Origin: JANQIV01 sp050117315
GTDB lineage: Bacteria > Bacteroidota > Ignavibacteria > Ignavibacteriales > Melioribacteraceae
Assembly: GCA_050117315.1 (NCBI GenBank)
Contig: JASFMY010000020.1
Coordinates: forward strand, 1 to 64,000
DNA length: 64,000 nt
Direction of reading: 5' to 3'
In this document: in pieces, positions 27,475-36,249 of the stretch
Numbering within the stretch: the first letter of the stretch is position 1
Layout: each line of letters starts with the position of its first letter
Notes under the pieces: model-generated
Database searches by the model: none
What the model was told of the DNA's origin: nothing
What the model saw: the letters and a program-made list of their open reading frames with translations, nothing else
Position numbers and translations under genes: made by a program

Positions 27475-27513
27475 TGCCTTTCATGCCATAAAACGACGAA
27501 TAAATATTCATTG
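27475..27513 (+). pseudogene. Remnant of the HEFAH peptidase 3' end
   Basis: This stretch encodes CLSCHKTTNKYSL and matches the end of the peptidase gene (CPSCHKATNKYSL, about 23895-23935), including the AAATAAATATTCATTG stretch. It lies downstream of the GH27 remnant in the same order as the intact genes, so both come from one duplicated segment with its middle deleted. Confidence 0.7.
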
Positions 27514-27536
27514 CAAAAAATTTTGCATGGGAAAAA

Positions 27537-29667
27537 ATGAAAATATTGTTACTAACAGAGATGCTCCTTTTAGTTGCTTTTAACGTATTCGCTCAAAAAA
27601 CAGTATACCTCCCTAATGATTTTACCAATGATCCGGTTGTAAGCAAACAATGGTCCTGGGATAGATCATACCAGTCTGATAATTTCGTCGTATTTTGGGG
27701 AACCAAGAGCTTAAATTTTGATGCAAAAAATGTATGCACAAATCTTGAAAAAAGTTATGATAAATTTATAAACGAGATTGGATTTTGTTCTGATTCATCG
27801 AACACAAATCTTGGGAAGTATAAGATTATTGTGATGATGAATGATACCTGGGATGGAGGCGGTCCCTCAGGTTGGGCCTTCGGCGGTGATTATGACAGAG
27901 TTATTGGCGCCATGTGGGTACACCCCGATGCAACGAAGGATGGCTATGTTTTAAGCCATGAATTTGCCCATACGCTTCAGTGTATGATCAGTATCCAGGA
28001 AAATAAAAAAGGCGGTTTTATTAATTGGGAACCTGGTGGTTTTTTCTGGGAAACGCATGCCAATTTTATGCGACTCCAGGAATATGGCAATCTAGCCGGA
28101 GAAGACTTACCCCGCTGGATGGGAACCAGCATGTTTCATCTAAGCTCAACACGTCACCATTATTGTTCGTTTAAATGGCTATTGCATCTGCAAAATATAG
28201 ACGGCATTGAAATGATTAATCGACTATGGAAGGAATCAATTGCCAATGAACACCCACTTCAAACATTAAAGAGATTGAAAAACTGGGATCAAAGCCGGTT
28301 AAATAATTTTATTTATGATTATGCAAAACGTGAGGTCACCTGCGACTATCCTTTAAATGGTCTCGGTACGGTCATTCTCAATCAACGAAACCAGCTGACT
28401 AAAAATGAACCGCATTACATGTGGCGGTTTCATACGATACTAACCAGGGTGGATGAAGCAAATGGCAGGTATGTTGTGCCGGACGAATTTGCTCCGCAGG
28501 ATTATGGGTATAATCTAATCCCTTTGCATCCCACAGATGATAGCAGGCTAGTCCGCATTAAGTTTAAAGGCCACACGGAAGTGAATAACTCAGCAGGATG
28601 GAGATATGGATTTGTTGCTGTAGATGGAACAACTCCTCGTTACAGTCCGGTTTGCGCTGATGATGATGGCGAAATATCTTTTCAAATGAATGATGGCGAA
28701 ACTGCCTTGTATTTAGTCGTCGTGGGAGCTCCTACGAGTCACACCTCTTATGTATGGGAACCGGGTTGGCCCAAAATTAAACGCTACCCTTATGAGTTAA
28801 AAATTGCCAACGCAGTTCCTGAGGGGTACCAGGATGACTTTCGATCGCAATACAAGACAAGCGGCAGAGTTCATTCAAACGGTGGTGGATGGGTTGCAAG
28901 TTCAGCCAGTGTTGCTTCATCAGTTTATGTTGGACCGCAAGCTATTGTACTTGGCACATCAAAAATTTCAGGAAATGTAAGAATCGAAAATACAGCAAGG
29001 GTTGAAAATGCTACTGTTAAAGATAACGTAGTGATTAAGGGGAATGCCAATGTATGGAACGGCACTTATTCCGGAGACGCACAAATTATAGAAAATGCTG
29101 TCCTCAGTTACTGTTTCTGGAAATGCTGTTATAAAAGGGAACGCAATGGAGTGGGGCGTTACATTTGGTGGATCAGTCGTTGTTGGAGGTGATGCTGAAG
29201 TTGGAAGCGCCTCGAGCGGAGTGTATTTGCAGTGCCCCCATACTAACAATGGCAGGACGGAAAATGACGGCAAAGATGCAAATCATTATTCAAACCAGGA
29301 TGTTAATGCAAGTTATACGTTATTTAGCGACTCTGAGATGGAATTTAATAATCCGACTGATGTTACAATAAGTGGTACGAATGATTTTACCTCATTCCAT
29401 CTTGCTCAAAATTACCCTAATCCGTTTAATCCGACTACAACTATTAATTATCAACTCCCGGAATTGGAGCAGGTTAGTTTGTCAATTTTCAACATAAAAG
29501 GACAATTGGTGCGAACATTGGTACATGCTCAACAGGGTCCAGGTAATTACACAATTATCTGGGATGGTTTGAATGAAAAGGGACATCAAGTTAGCTCCGG
29601 GATTTATTTTTACAAATTGAGTGCAGAAAAAGGGACTTTGACAAAACGAATGTTGCTGCTGAAATGA
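27537..29667 (+). pseudogene. Secreted HEFAH protein (DUF6055-like) with left-handed beta-helix and T9SS domain, frameshifted
   Basis: Two frames form one protein of about 710 residues. The first (27537 to about 29102) has a signal peptide (FNVFAQ), a zincin-like domain with SHEFAHTLQCM near residue 140, GGFFWETHANFMRLQEY, a beta-rich region, and hexapeptide-type turns of a left-handed beta-helix (SGNVRIENTARVENATVKDN). The second frame (to 29667) continues SVTVSGNAVIKGNA and ends in a T9SS domain (NYPNPFNPTTTINY...RMLLLK). One surplus C in the CC at 29102-29103 explains the shift. It resembles proteins called DUF6055, which I recall without a fixed function. Whether the lesion is biological or a sequencing error is open. 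Confidence 0.7.
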
Positions 29668-29742
29668 TAGTCTGTTAATTAGAAGCGGACGTGGTTAAAT
29701 ATTTAGATAAGATTTCATTAATTCAAAAAAGGCATCAGAACA

Positions 29743-31716
29743 ATGAGAAAACATTTTTACTCTTTAGTTGTAATTGTTGTAACTATATTTAGCGCGATCT
29801 CAGTGATGGCACAACACACACTCACAGTTCAGGTAGATAAACCTGGTACAAAAGTCCAACCAACTATGTGGGGGATATTTTTTGAAGATATTAACTTCGC
29901 TGCAGATGGTGGTGTTTATGCTGAACTCGTAAAAAATCGCTCTTTTGAATTTCTCTGGCCTTTAATGGGATGGGAAATAACAAAGGATGATAATGCTGTA
30001 GGTGATTTTCTTGTCATTAACCGCGGTAATGAAAATCCAAACAATCCACGATTTCTAAGATTAACAGCTAAAACCGACTCCGTTTCTTACGGTTTGATAA
30101 ATGATGGCTTTCGAGGAATGGGTGTAAAAAAAGATAATCTTTATGATTTTTCGATTATTGCGCGAAAGCATACTGGTGATGTGAAATTAATAATAGAATT
30201 GATTGATACGGTTGGGGCAGTACTTGGACAAACATCTCTGGAAAATTTTAGCGGGAAATGGACCAAACATACAGCAGAATTCACTTGTAGTGAAACCTAT
30301 CCAAAGGCCAGGTTAAGAATTTTTCTGGAAGGCACAGGTTCATTAGACATGGATATGATTTCCCTATTTCCACGGGACACATGGAAAAATCGCAGGAACG
30401 GACTGCGGGCTGACCTGGTGCAAATGCTGGCGGATATGAAACCGGGCTTTCTCCGTTCTCCCGGCGGCTGTGTGGTAGAAGGCCACCATCTGGATTTGCG
30501 TTACCAATGGAAAAAAACCGTAGGCAAGCTGGAAGATCGAAAGATGATTATCAATCGGTGGAACACGGAATTCCCATATCGGCCAGCACCGGATTACTTC
30601 CAGTCTTATGGTTTGGGATTTTACGAATATTTTCTGCTGTCAGAAGATCTCGGTGCTGAACCCCTCCCGATTTTAAATTGCGGTATGGCTTGTCAATTTA
30701 ACACTGCTGAAGTTGTTCCGCTTGATCAGCTTGATCCGTACATTCAGGATGCGCTGGATTTAATTGAATTTGCTAATGGTGCAACCACAACCAAGTGGGG
30801 GGGATTACGTGCTGAAATGGGCCATCCCGAACCATTCAATTTAAAATATCTGGGCATCGGGAATGAGCAATGGGGCGAACAATACGTTGAGCGCTATAAA
30901 ATCATTGCCACGGCTGTGCGCAAAGCCTATCCGGAAATCAGGCTCATCACAGGATCGGGTCCTTTTAGAGCAGGTGAGCTGTTTGACTATCTTTGGGGTG
31001 AAATTAAGCACATGGATACCGATCTGGTGGACGAACACTACTATTCGCCACCGGAGTGGTTTTTGAAAAATGCAAACCGCTACGATAGTTATGACCGCAA
31101 AGGCCCAAAAGTATTTGCAGGAGAATTTGCCGCTCATGGTAAGGAGAATGATGATCCAACATCACGAAATACCTGGTATAGTGCAATGTGTGAAGCGGCA
31201 TATATGACAGGTTTGGAGCGCAATGCGGATGTAGTTTACATGGCTTCTTATGCTCCTTTGTTTGCCAATGTAGAAGCCTGGCAATGGCGCCCGGATTTAA
31301 TCTGGTTTGATAATCTACAGGCTATGGGAACACCCAATTATTATGTACAAAAGATGTATTCAACTAATCGTGGTGCACACGTTGTGCCAATTCTGGAAAA
31401 AGGACAAGCGCTAATAGGTCAGGATAGTTTGTATGCCAGTGCCACGATTGATGAGGCATCAAAAGAAGTTTGTTTGAAAATAGTAAACATTCAGACAAAA
31501 CCTATGACTGTTAATATTAATTTAGAAGGGGCTGAACCATCTCAAAAGGAAGCGGTGGTACAAGTCCTAACTGCTGAAAACGTTATGGATTACAATACAA
31601 TTGAGAATCCCAAAAAGGTTTACCCGATTGAAAAAATACTAAATATTTCGGGCAACAAATTTGAAATGGCACTAGATAAAGAATCGTTTACAGTTTTGAA
31701 AATAAAATATAAATGA
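29743..31716 (+). CDS. GH51 alpha-L-arabinofuranosidase
   Basis: A 657-residue exported enzyme with a signal peptide ending VMAQH. The GH51 order is clear: N-terminal MWGIFFEDINFAADGGVYAELVKNRSFE, a carbohydrate-binding-like insert (about 110-210), then the (beta/alpha)8 barrel with LRSPGGCVVEGHHLD, the acid/base GIGNEQWGEQY near residue 375, DEHYYSPPEWF, and the nucleophile in FAGEFAAHG near 460. It releases alpha-L-arabinofuranose from arabinan, arabinoxylan or arabinogalactan side chains. Lacking a T9SS domain, it is probably periplasmic. Next to two GH127 genes it supports an L-arabinofuranose-focused locus. Confidence 0.92.
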   Translation: MRKHFYSLVVIVVTIFSAISVMAQHTLTVQVDKPGTKVQPTMWGIFFEDINFAADGGVYAELVKNRSFEFLWPLMGWEITKDDNAVGDFLVINRGNENPNNPRFLRLTAKTDSVSYGLINDGFRGMGVKKDNLYDFSIIARKHTGDVKLIIELIDTVGAVLGQTSLENFSGKWTKHTAEFTCSETYPKARLRIFLEGTGSLDMDMISLFPRDTWKNRRNGLRADLVQMLADMKPGFLRSPGGCVVEGHHLDLRYQWKKTVGKLEDRKMIINRWNTEFPYRPAPDYFQSYGLGFYEYFLLSEDLGAEPLPILNCGMACQFNTAEVVPLDQLDPYIQDALDLIEFANGATTTKWGGLRAEMGHPEPFNLKYLGIGNEQWGEQYVERYKIIATAVRKAYPEIRLITGSGPFRAGELFDYLWGEIKHMDTDLVDEHYYSPPEWFLKNANRYDSYDRKGPKVFAGEFAAHGKENDDPTSRNTWYSAMCEAAYMTGLERNADVVYMASYAPLFANVEAWQWRPDLIWFDNLQAMGTPNYYVQKMYSTNRGAHVVPILEKGQALIGQDSLYASATIDEASKEVCLKIVNIQTKPMTVNINLEGAEPSQKEAVVQVLTAENVMDYNTIENPKKVYPIEKILNISGNKFEMALDKESFTVLKIKYK

Positions 31717-31817
31717 CAAATAGATACTGTCACTTCAAGCGGTATTTTGGAATGGATTGTCGAATAGAAACAGACAGCGTTTTGGATAATTTATTATTCT
31801 CGTGGAGGAAAAAATCA

Positions 31818-34160
31818 ATGAAAAAAATAGTATCAACTAGCCTGATTTTACTTATAAGTACATTAATGTTGGGTTTTTGCGCAAATCCTGATAGTACAAC
31901 AGATTCAAGGCTAAAAGTCTATCCGTTTGATCTTAAAGATATCACATTATTGGATGGACCCTTTAAACATGCAACAGAATTAAATATAGAGTCCTTGTTG
32001 CGTTATGAACCGGACAGACTGCTATCCAAATTCCGAAGTGAAGCCGGACTAAAACCCAAAGCCGAACCTTACGGCGGCTGGGAAGGAGAATCGCTGGCTG
32101 GCCACAGCCTTGGACATCACCTCAGCGCCTGTGCACTCATGTACCGAACCACACAGGATAAACGCTTTCTCGAACGGGCCCAATATATCGTGGATGAACT
32201 TGAAATTTGCCAAAATGCTGATAGCTCAGGTTATATCGGCGCGATGCCGGATGGTAAAAACGTTTTTGAAAAACAAATTGCTAAAGGCGATATCAATGCG
32301 CAAAGTTTTTATCTAAACGGTATCTGGGCACCATTTTACACAGATCATAAAGTCATGGCAGGACTCAGAGATGTTTATCATCTGTGCAACATCGATAAAG
32401 CGTTGGAAGTAGAGAAAAAGTTCGCCGATTGGATCGCGAGTGTTGTGAATAAGCTGAAAGATAAACAAATCCAAGAGATACTGAGTTGCGAACACGGCGG
32501 CATAAATGAAATTTTCGTTGATCTTTATGCCGACACCAAAGATCAAAAGTACCTGGATTTAGCAGGAGTGTTTTATCACAAAGCGATACTTGATTCTTTG
32601 ACAGCCGGTTTCGACATTTTACCGGATAAACACGCCAATACGCAAATACCGAAACTTATCGGATTAGCTCGTCGATATGAAGTAACCAGTGATTTGAATG
32701 ATAAAAAAGCGGCTGAATTTTTCTGGGATCGTGTAGTTCATCATCATTCCTACACAACAGGCGGAAATGGCAACCATGAATATTTCGGGGAGCCGGATCA
32801 TTTGAGAAACCGATTGAGTGACGAGACAACAGAAACATGTAATGTTTATAACATGCTCAAATTATCTCGCCATCTGTTTCAATGGAATCCCGACGCTGAG
32901 TATGCGGATTTTTATGAACGGGCATTATTCAATCATATCCTTTCTTCACAAAATCCAAAGGACGGGCGTGTTATTTATAATTTGTCTTTGGAAATGGGAG
33001 GATATAAAAATTATGAAGATCCTGAAGGTTTCACTTGTTGTGTTGGAACCGGTATGGAGACACATTCAAAATATGGCAGAAATATTTTCTATAAAAATGA
33101 TGATGAACTTTATGTGAGCCAATTTATTGCCGCCCGCGCGGATTGGAAAGAAAAAGGTGTCGTCATCACCCAAACCACACAATTTCCACAAGAGCAGGGA
33201 ACCAAAATTGAAATTGAAACCGTTTCTCCGCAAAAATTTACACTTTATATACGGTATCCTTACTGGGCAGAACATGGTATTAAAATCCTGATAAATGGAG
33301 AAGAGCAGAAAATTAAAAATTCACCCGGACAATTTATTGCCTTGAAACGAACATGGAGCTCTGGCGATAAAGTTGAAGTAGATATCCCGTTTACGCTGAG
33401 ATTGGAAACCATGCCGGATGATGCCAATAGAGTTGCTATTTTGTATGGCCCGATTGTCCTGGCCGGCGACCTCGGCCCGGAAGATGATCCTGCCTCTATT
33501 AAATCGGATTACGTTCCGGTGATTCTCACAGAAGATCGTGATCCGAATCATTGGCTGCATCCGATTAAAGGAGCAAGCAATACATTTGAAATCTCAGCCG
33601 ACGTCGCCAATCCTCGTGGCTTTACGTTAAAGCCGTTTTATGCAACCCATGAGCGCAGATATTCCGTGTATTGGGATATCTTCAATAAACAACAATTGAA
33701 AGAACATCAGGCAAAACTGGAAGCTGAGTTGAAACGCAAAAAGGAATTGGATGCTAAAACGTTGGATTTTTTCCAAACGGGTGATGAGCAGAGCGAGCAA
33801 AAACATGATTTTAAAGGTGAAGATTTTTACACGTTCGATTTCAGACATAAGAAAGCAACGCAAGCAGAACGTGGCGGCTGGTTCTCATTTGACTTGAATG
33901 TAAAATCCGATCAAAATATAGCGTTGGTTGTTCATTACTGGGGTGGTTTCACTGGTTCCAAAACTTTTGATATTTTAGTAGATGGTACAAAGATAGCCAC
34001 GGAAAATATATCCGGCAAAAAAGATGGCCAATTTATAGATGTTAAATATAATATTGATCCGGGACTAATTTCTGGGAAGGAAAAAATAACCATTAAATTT
34101 GAACCGCATATTGGCCATAGAGCCGGTCCATTTTTTGGTGCCAGGACTATCAAGAGATAG
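31818..34160 (+). CDS. GH127 beta-L-arabinofuranosidase-like lipoprotein with C-terminal DUF6805-like domain
   Basis: About 780 residues. The frame is open from ATG 31713, overlapping the GH51 stop, but GGAGG at 31804-31808 points to ATG 31818, whose product starts with a signal peptide and likely lipobox (LMLGFC). The catalytic barrel has GGWEGESLAGHSLGHHLSAC, the Glu of EYFGEPDH, ETCNVYNM near residue 337 and FTCCVGTGMETHSKYG near 405, the Glu/Cys zinc site of GH127. A linker rich in E and K follows (HQAKLEAELKRKKELDAKT), then a sandwich domain (GGWFSFDLNVKS, HYWGGFTGSKTFDILVDGT) that I associate with DUF6805. It should remove beta-L-arabinofuranose in the periplasm, complementing the T9SS-exported paralogue at 19.0 kb. 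Confidence 0.88.
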   Translation: MKKIVSTSLILLISTLMLGFCANPDSTTDSRLKVYPFDLKDITLLDGPFKHATELNIESLLRYEPDRLLSKFRSEAGLKPKAEPYGGWEGESLAGHSLGHHLSACALMYRTTQDKRFLERAQYIVDELEICQNADSSGYIGAMPDGKNVFEKQIAKGDINAQSFYLNGIWAPFYTDHKVMAGLRDVYHLCNIDKALEVEKKFADWIASVVNKLKDKQIQEILSCEHGGINEIFVDLYADTKDQKYLDLAGVFYHKAILDSLTAGFDILPDKHANTQIPKLIGLARRYEVTSDLNDKKAAEFFWDRVVHHHSYTTGGNGNHEYFGEPDHLRNRLSDETTETCNVYNMLKLSRHLFQWNPDAEYADFYERALFNHILSSQNPKDGRVIYNLSLEMGGYKNYEDPEGFTCCVGTGMETHSKYGRNIFYKNDDELYVSQFIAARADWKEKGVVITQTTQFPQEQGTKIEIETVSPQKFTLYIRYPYWAEHGIKILINGEEQKIKNSPGQFIALKRTWSSGDKVEVDIPFTLRLETMPDDANRVAILYGPIVLAGDLGPEDDPASIKSDYVPVILTEDRDPNHWLHPIKGASNTFEISADVANPRGFTLKPFYATHERRYSVYWDIFNKQQLKEHQAKLEAELKRKKELDAKTLDFFQTGDEQSEQKHDFKGEDFYTFDFRHKKATQAERGGWFSFDLNVKSDQNIALVVHYWGGFTGSKTFDILVDGTKIATENISGKKDGQFIDVKYNIDPGLISGKEKITIKFEPHIGHRAGPFFGARTIKR

Positions 34161-34466
34161 AAGGCATGATAAATGTTTTGATTAAATGAAACCGAATTTG
34201 GCTTGAATCTGGAATATTACAATTACTAGAAGAGAATGCTATTTATGAAAAAACAGATACAACTATTAATGCAATTCTAAATAAGTATTCTTATTCAGTA
34301 TCAGAATACTTTTTCTAGTAGTGTATAGTAATAAAAGATTGAGACTTTGAAAGTAAAATTTTATTTTAAAGAAACTTATTTATTAACCAATGTATTTTGT
34401 ATTTCCTTGGGAAAAAAGTACATACAAAAATGACAAAAAATCATCGGAAGAACCTTTAGGGTATAA
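34161..34466. other. Intergenic stretch before the tRNA remnant
   Basis: Contains an open stretch of about 41 codons (roughly 34,190-34,319) reading LESGILQLLEENAIYEKTD and ending SYSVSEYFF with a stop. It has no start codon or ribosome-binding site and could be a gene fragment; I do not recognise it. The rest is AT-rich without visible structure. Confidence 0.3.
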
Positions 34467-34503
34467 AATAAAAAAGCCCGAAAACAATCAGTTTTCGAGC
34501 TTT
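34467..34503 (-). terminator. Rho-independent terminator of the tRNA remnant (minus strand)
   Basis: On the minus strand AAAGCTCGAAAAC (34503-34491) pairs with GTTTTCGGGCTTT (34485-34473), with one mismatch, and is followed by TTTTTATTTTAT. It lies five bases after the 3' end of the tRNA remnant, where a tRNA terminator belongs. Confidence 0.75.
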
Positions 34504-34508
34504 ACAAG

Positions 34509-34548
34509 TACACCCGGGAGGATTCGAACCCACAACCTACTGATCCGA
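34509..34548 (-). pseudogene. 3' part of a tRNA gene, probably tRNA-Arg
   Basis: The minus strand reads AGGTTGTGGG-TTCGAAT-CCTCC-CGGGTGT-A: variable region, T-arm with canonical TTCGAAT loop, acceptor 3' strand and discriminator A. CGGGTGT would pair with an ACACCCG or GCACCCG 5' end, typical of tRNA-Arg in this phylum, and the bases before it (CGGATCAG) match the usual anticodon stem of tRNA-Arg(ACG). The 5' half of a tRNA is missing; instead the sequence passes into a beta-helix/T9SS gene fragment. The T-arm is certain; the isoacceptor rests on remembered consensus. Confidence 0.75.
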
Positions 34549-34955
34549 TGGTCTATAATTTACAGATTACTAATCCAGAATTAAGAAAAGCAAGTACCAC
34601 AGGCGGACCTATTGGCGATTTAACATGGGAATTACCAAATGGTTATAATAGTGCTCAATCTGATATGGTAACGGACTTAAAAGAAATTTCTACATTACCA
34701 AAAGAATTTGTCCTTAATCAAAATTATCCCAATCCGTTTACTACTATCAAATTTGATATCGTGAAATCTTCAAGTGTGAAATTAATAATTTACAATATAC
34801 TTGGGCAAAAAGTTGCTACTCTTGTTAATGAATTTATGACCCCCGGTTCTTACAAAGTTGATTTTATTGCAGCAGATCTATCATCCGGTGTTTACTTCTA
34901 TAGCCTTGAAACCAGTGATATTAAGCTTTACAAAAAAATGATGCTGTTGAAATAA
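34536..34955 (+). pseudogene. C-terminal fragment of a beta-helix/T9SS protein
   Basis: From CCTACTGATCCGATGGT onward the DNA closely follows the 3' part of the genes at 7153 and 9177 (8457 and 10447 onward). It encodes MVYNLQITNPELRKAST, TGGPIGDLTWELPNGYN and a sorting domain NQNYPNPFTTIKFD...KKMMLLK, in which three residues of the usual NPFNPTTTI are missing. Signal peptide and beta-helix are absent, so it cannot be exported and is a relic. The 5' edge is exactly the junction with the tRNA remnant. Confidence 0.85.
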
Positions 34956-35233
34956 CCTCATTTGTCTTTTAATATCAGGAAAAACGGCAATAATTATATA
35001 CTTGTCGGCACTTTTTTCATCGTTCAAAAATAGTTTAACATTATTATCACAATAATAAAATTATCTTAATATCATAAAAAATATAACTCAAATATCATTT
35101 AAGTAATAAAAAAACTACACTAAACGCTTCGTTTAATGTATTTAAATTTTGATTCTATGGTATAATTATTGGTGAAGTTAATAAAAAAGTTCCTGATTTC
35201 ATTATATTTCGGGCTTCAAAAAAAGGGTTAGAA

Positions 35234-36226
35234 ATGCATTACATTCCAAATAACTCAAGATATGAAAGTATGAACTACTCAAGGTGTGGCAGAAGCGGGC
35301 TTAAGCTTCCCAAAATATCTTTAGGGTTGTGGCACAACTTTGGCGATGTTGACTTATTTGATAAAAGCCGCAAAATGATCCGCCGCGCGTTTGATCTGGG
35401 AATAACACATTTTGATCTTGCCAATAACTATGGCCTGCCTTATGGTTCTGCAGAAGAAAATTTCGGCAGAATTTTGCAAAAGGATTTTCAAAACTACAGG
35501 GACGAATTAATTATTTCAACAAAAGCGGGATGGGATATGTGGCCCGGTCCCTACGGCAATTTCGGTTCCAGGAAGTACTTAATTGCAAGTCTAGACCAGA
35601 GCCTTAAAAGAATGGGACTGGAATACGTGGATATATTTTATCATCACCGCCCTGACCCGGAAACTCCTATGGAAGAATCAATGGGAGCGCTTAACCAGAT
35701 TGTACGTAGCGGCAAAGCATTGTATGTTGGTATTTCTCAATACAATCCTGAAGAAACAAAACGTGCATCAGAGATATTAAGAAAATTAGGAACGCCTTGT
35801 TTACTACATCAGCCTAAATACAACATGTTTGACCGCTGGATAGAAAACGGTTTAACGAAGGTGTTAACTTCGGAAGGTATCGGAAGTATTGTCTTTTCTC
35901 CTCTTGCCCAGGGGTTGTTGACCGATAGGTATTTGAACGGTATTCCTTCCGATTCAAGGGCAGGAAAAGAAGGTACGTTTCTTCAGAAAGAAAGCATTAC
36001 AGATGAAATAATTGCAAACATAAAACAGCTTAACGAAATAGCTGAAAAACGTAATCAATCACTCGCGCAGATGTCTATTGCGTGGGTATTGAGATTACCG
36101 GAAGTAACCTCGGCGCTGGTAGGCGCAAGCAAGGTTAGTCAAATTGAAAATGCGGTAAAAACCCTGAACAATCTTGATTTTGCAGATGAAGAATTAGATG
36201 CAATTGAAAATATACTCAAATCATAA
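35234..36226 (+). CDS. Aldo/keto reductase (YghZ / glyceraldehyde-3-phosphate reductase-like)
   Basis: A 330-residue cytoplasmic TIM-barrel oxidoreductase using NADPH. The catalytic tetrad is visible: Asp in HFDLANNYG with its Tyr, Lys in STKAGW, and His in YHHRPDPETP. The NADPH-binding end is ALVGASKVSQIENAV. The sequence, including the insert GPYGNFGSRKYL, fits the subgroup of E. coli YghZ, active on small aldehydes such as L-glyceraldehyde 3-phosphate. It stands 278 bases after the recombination scar and 23 before a GH5 gene. The real start may be an internal ATG (MNYSRCGRSGLKLP), since the first 13 residues are not typical. Confidence 0.85.
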   Translation: MHYIPNNSRYESMNYSRCGRSGLKLPKISLGLWHNFGDVDLFDKSRKMIRRAFDLGITHFDLANNYGLPYGSAEENFGRILQKDFQNYRDELIISTKAGWDMWPGPYGNFGSRKYLIASLDQSLKRMGLEYVDIFYHHRPDPETPMEESMGALNQIVRSGKALYVGISQYNPEETKRASEILRKLGTPCLLHQPKYNMFDRWIENGLTKVLTSEGIGSIVFSPLAQGLLTDRYLNGIPSDSRAGKEGTFLQKESITDEIIANIKQLNEIAEKRNQSLAQMSIAWVLRLPEVTSALVGASKVSQIENAVKTLNNLDFADEELDAIENILKS

Positions 36227-36249
36227 CATTTAATATAAGATTCAAACGA

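Noticed and set aside
34390..34584. 64-codon ORF containing PGRIRTHN
   Set aside because: This peptide pattern is the known false ORF produced by reading a tRNA T-arm on the wrong strand; the DNA is the tRNA remnant.
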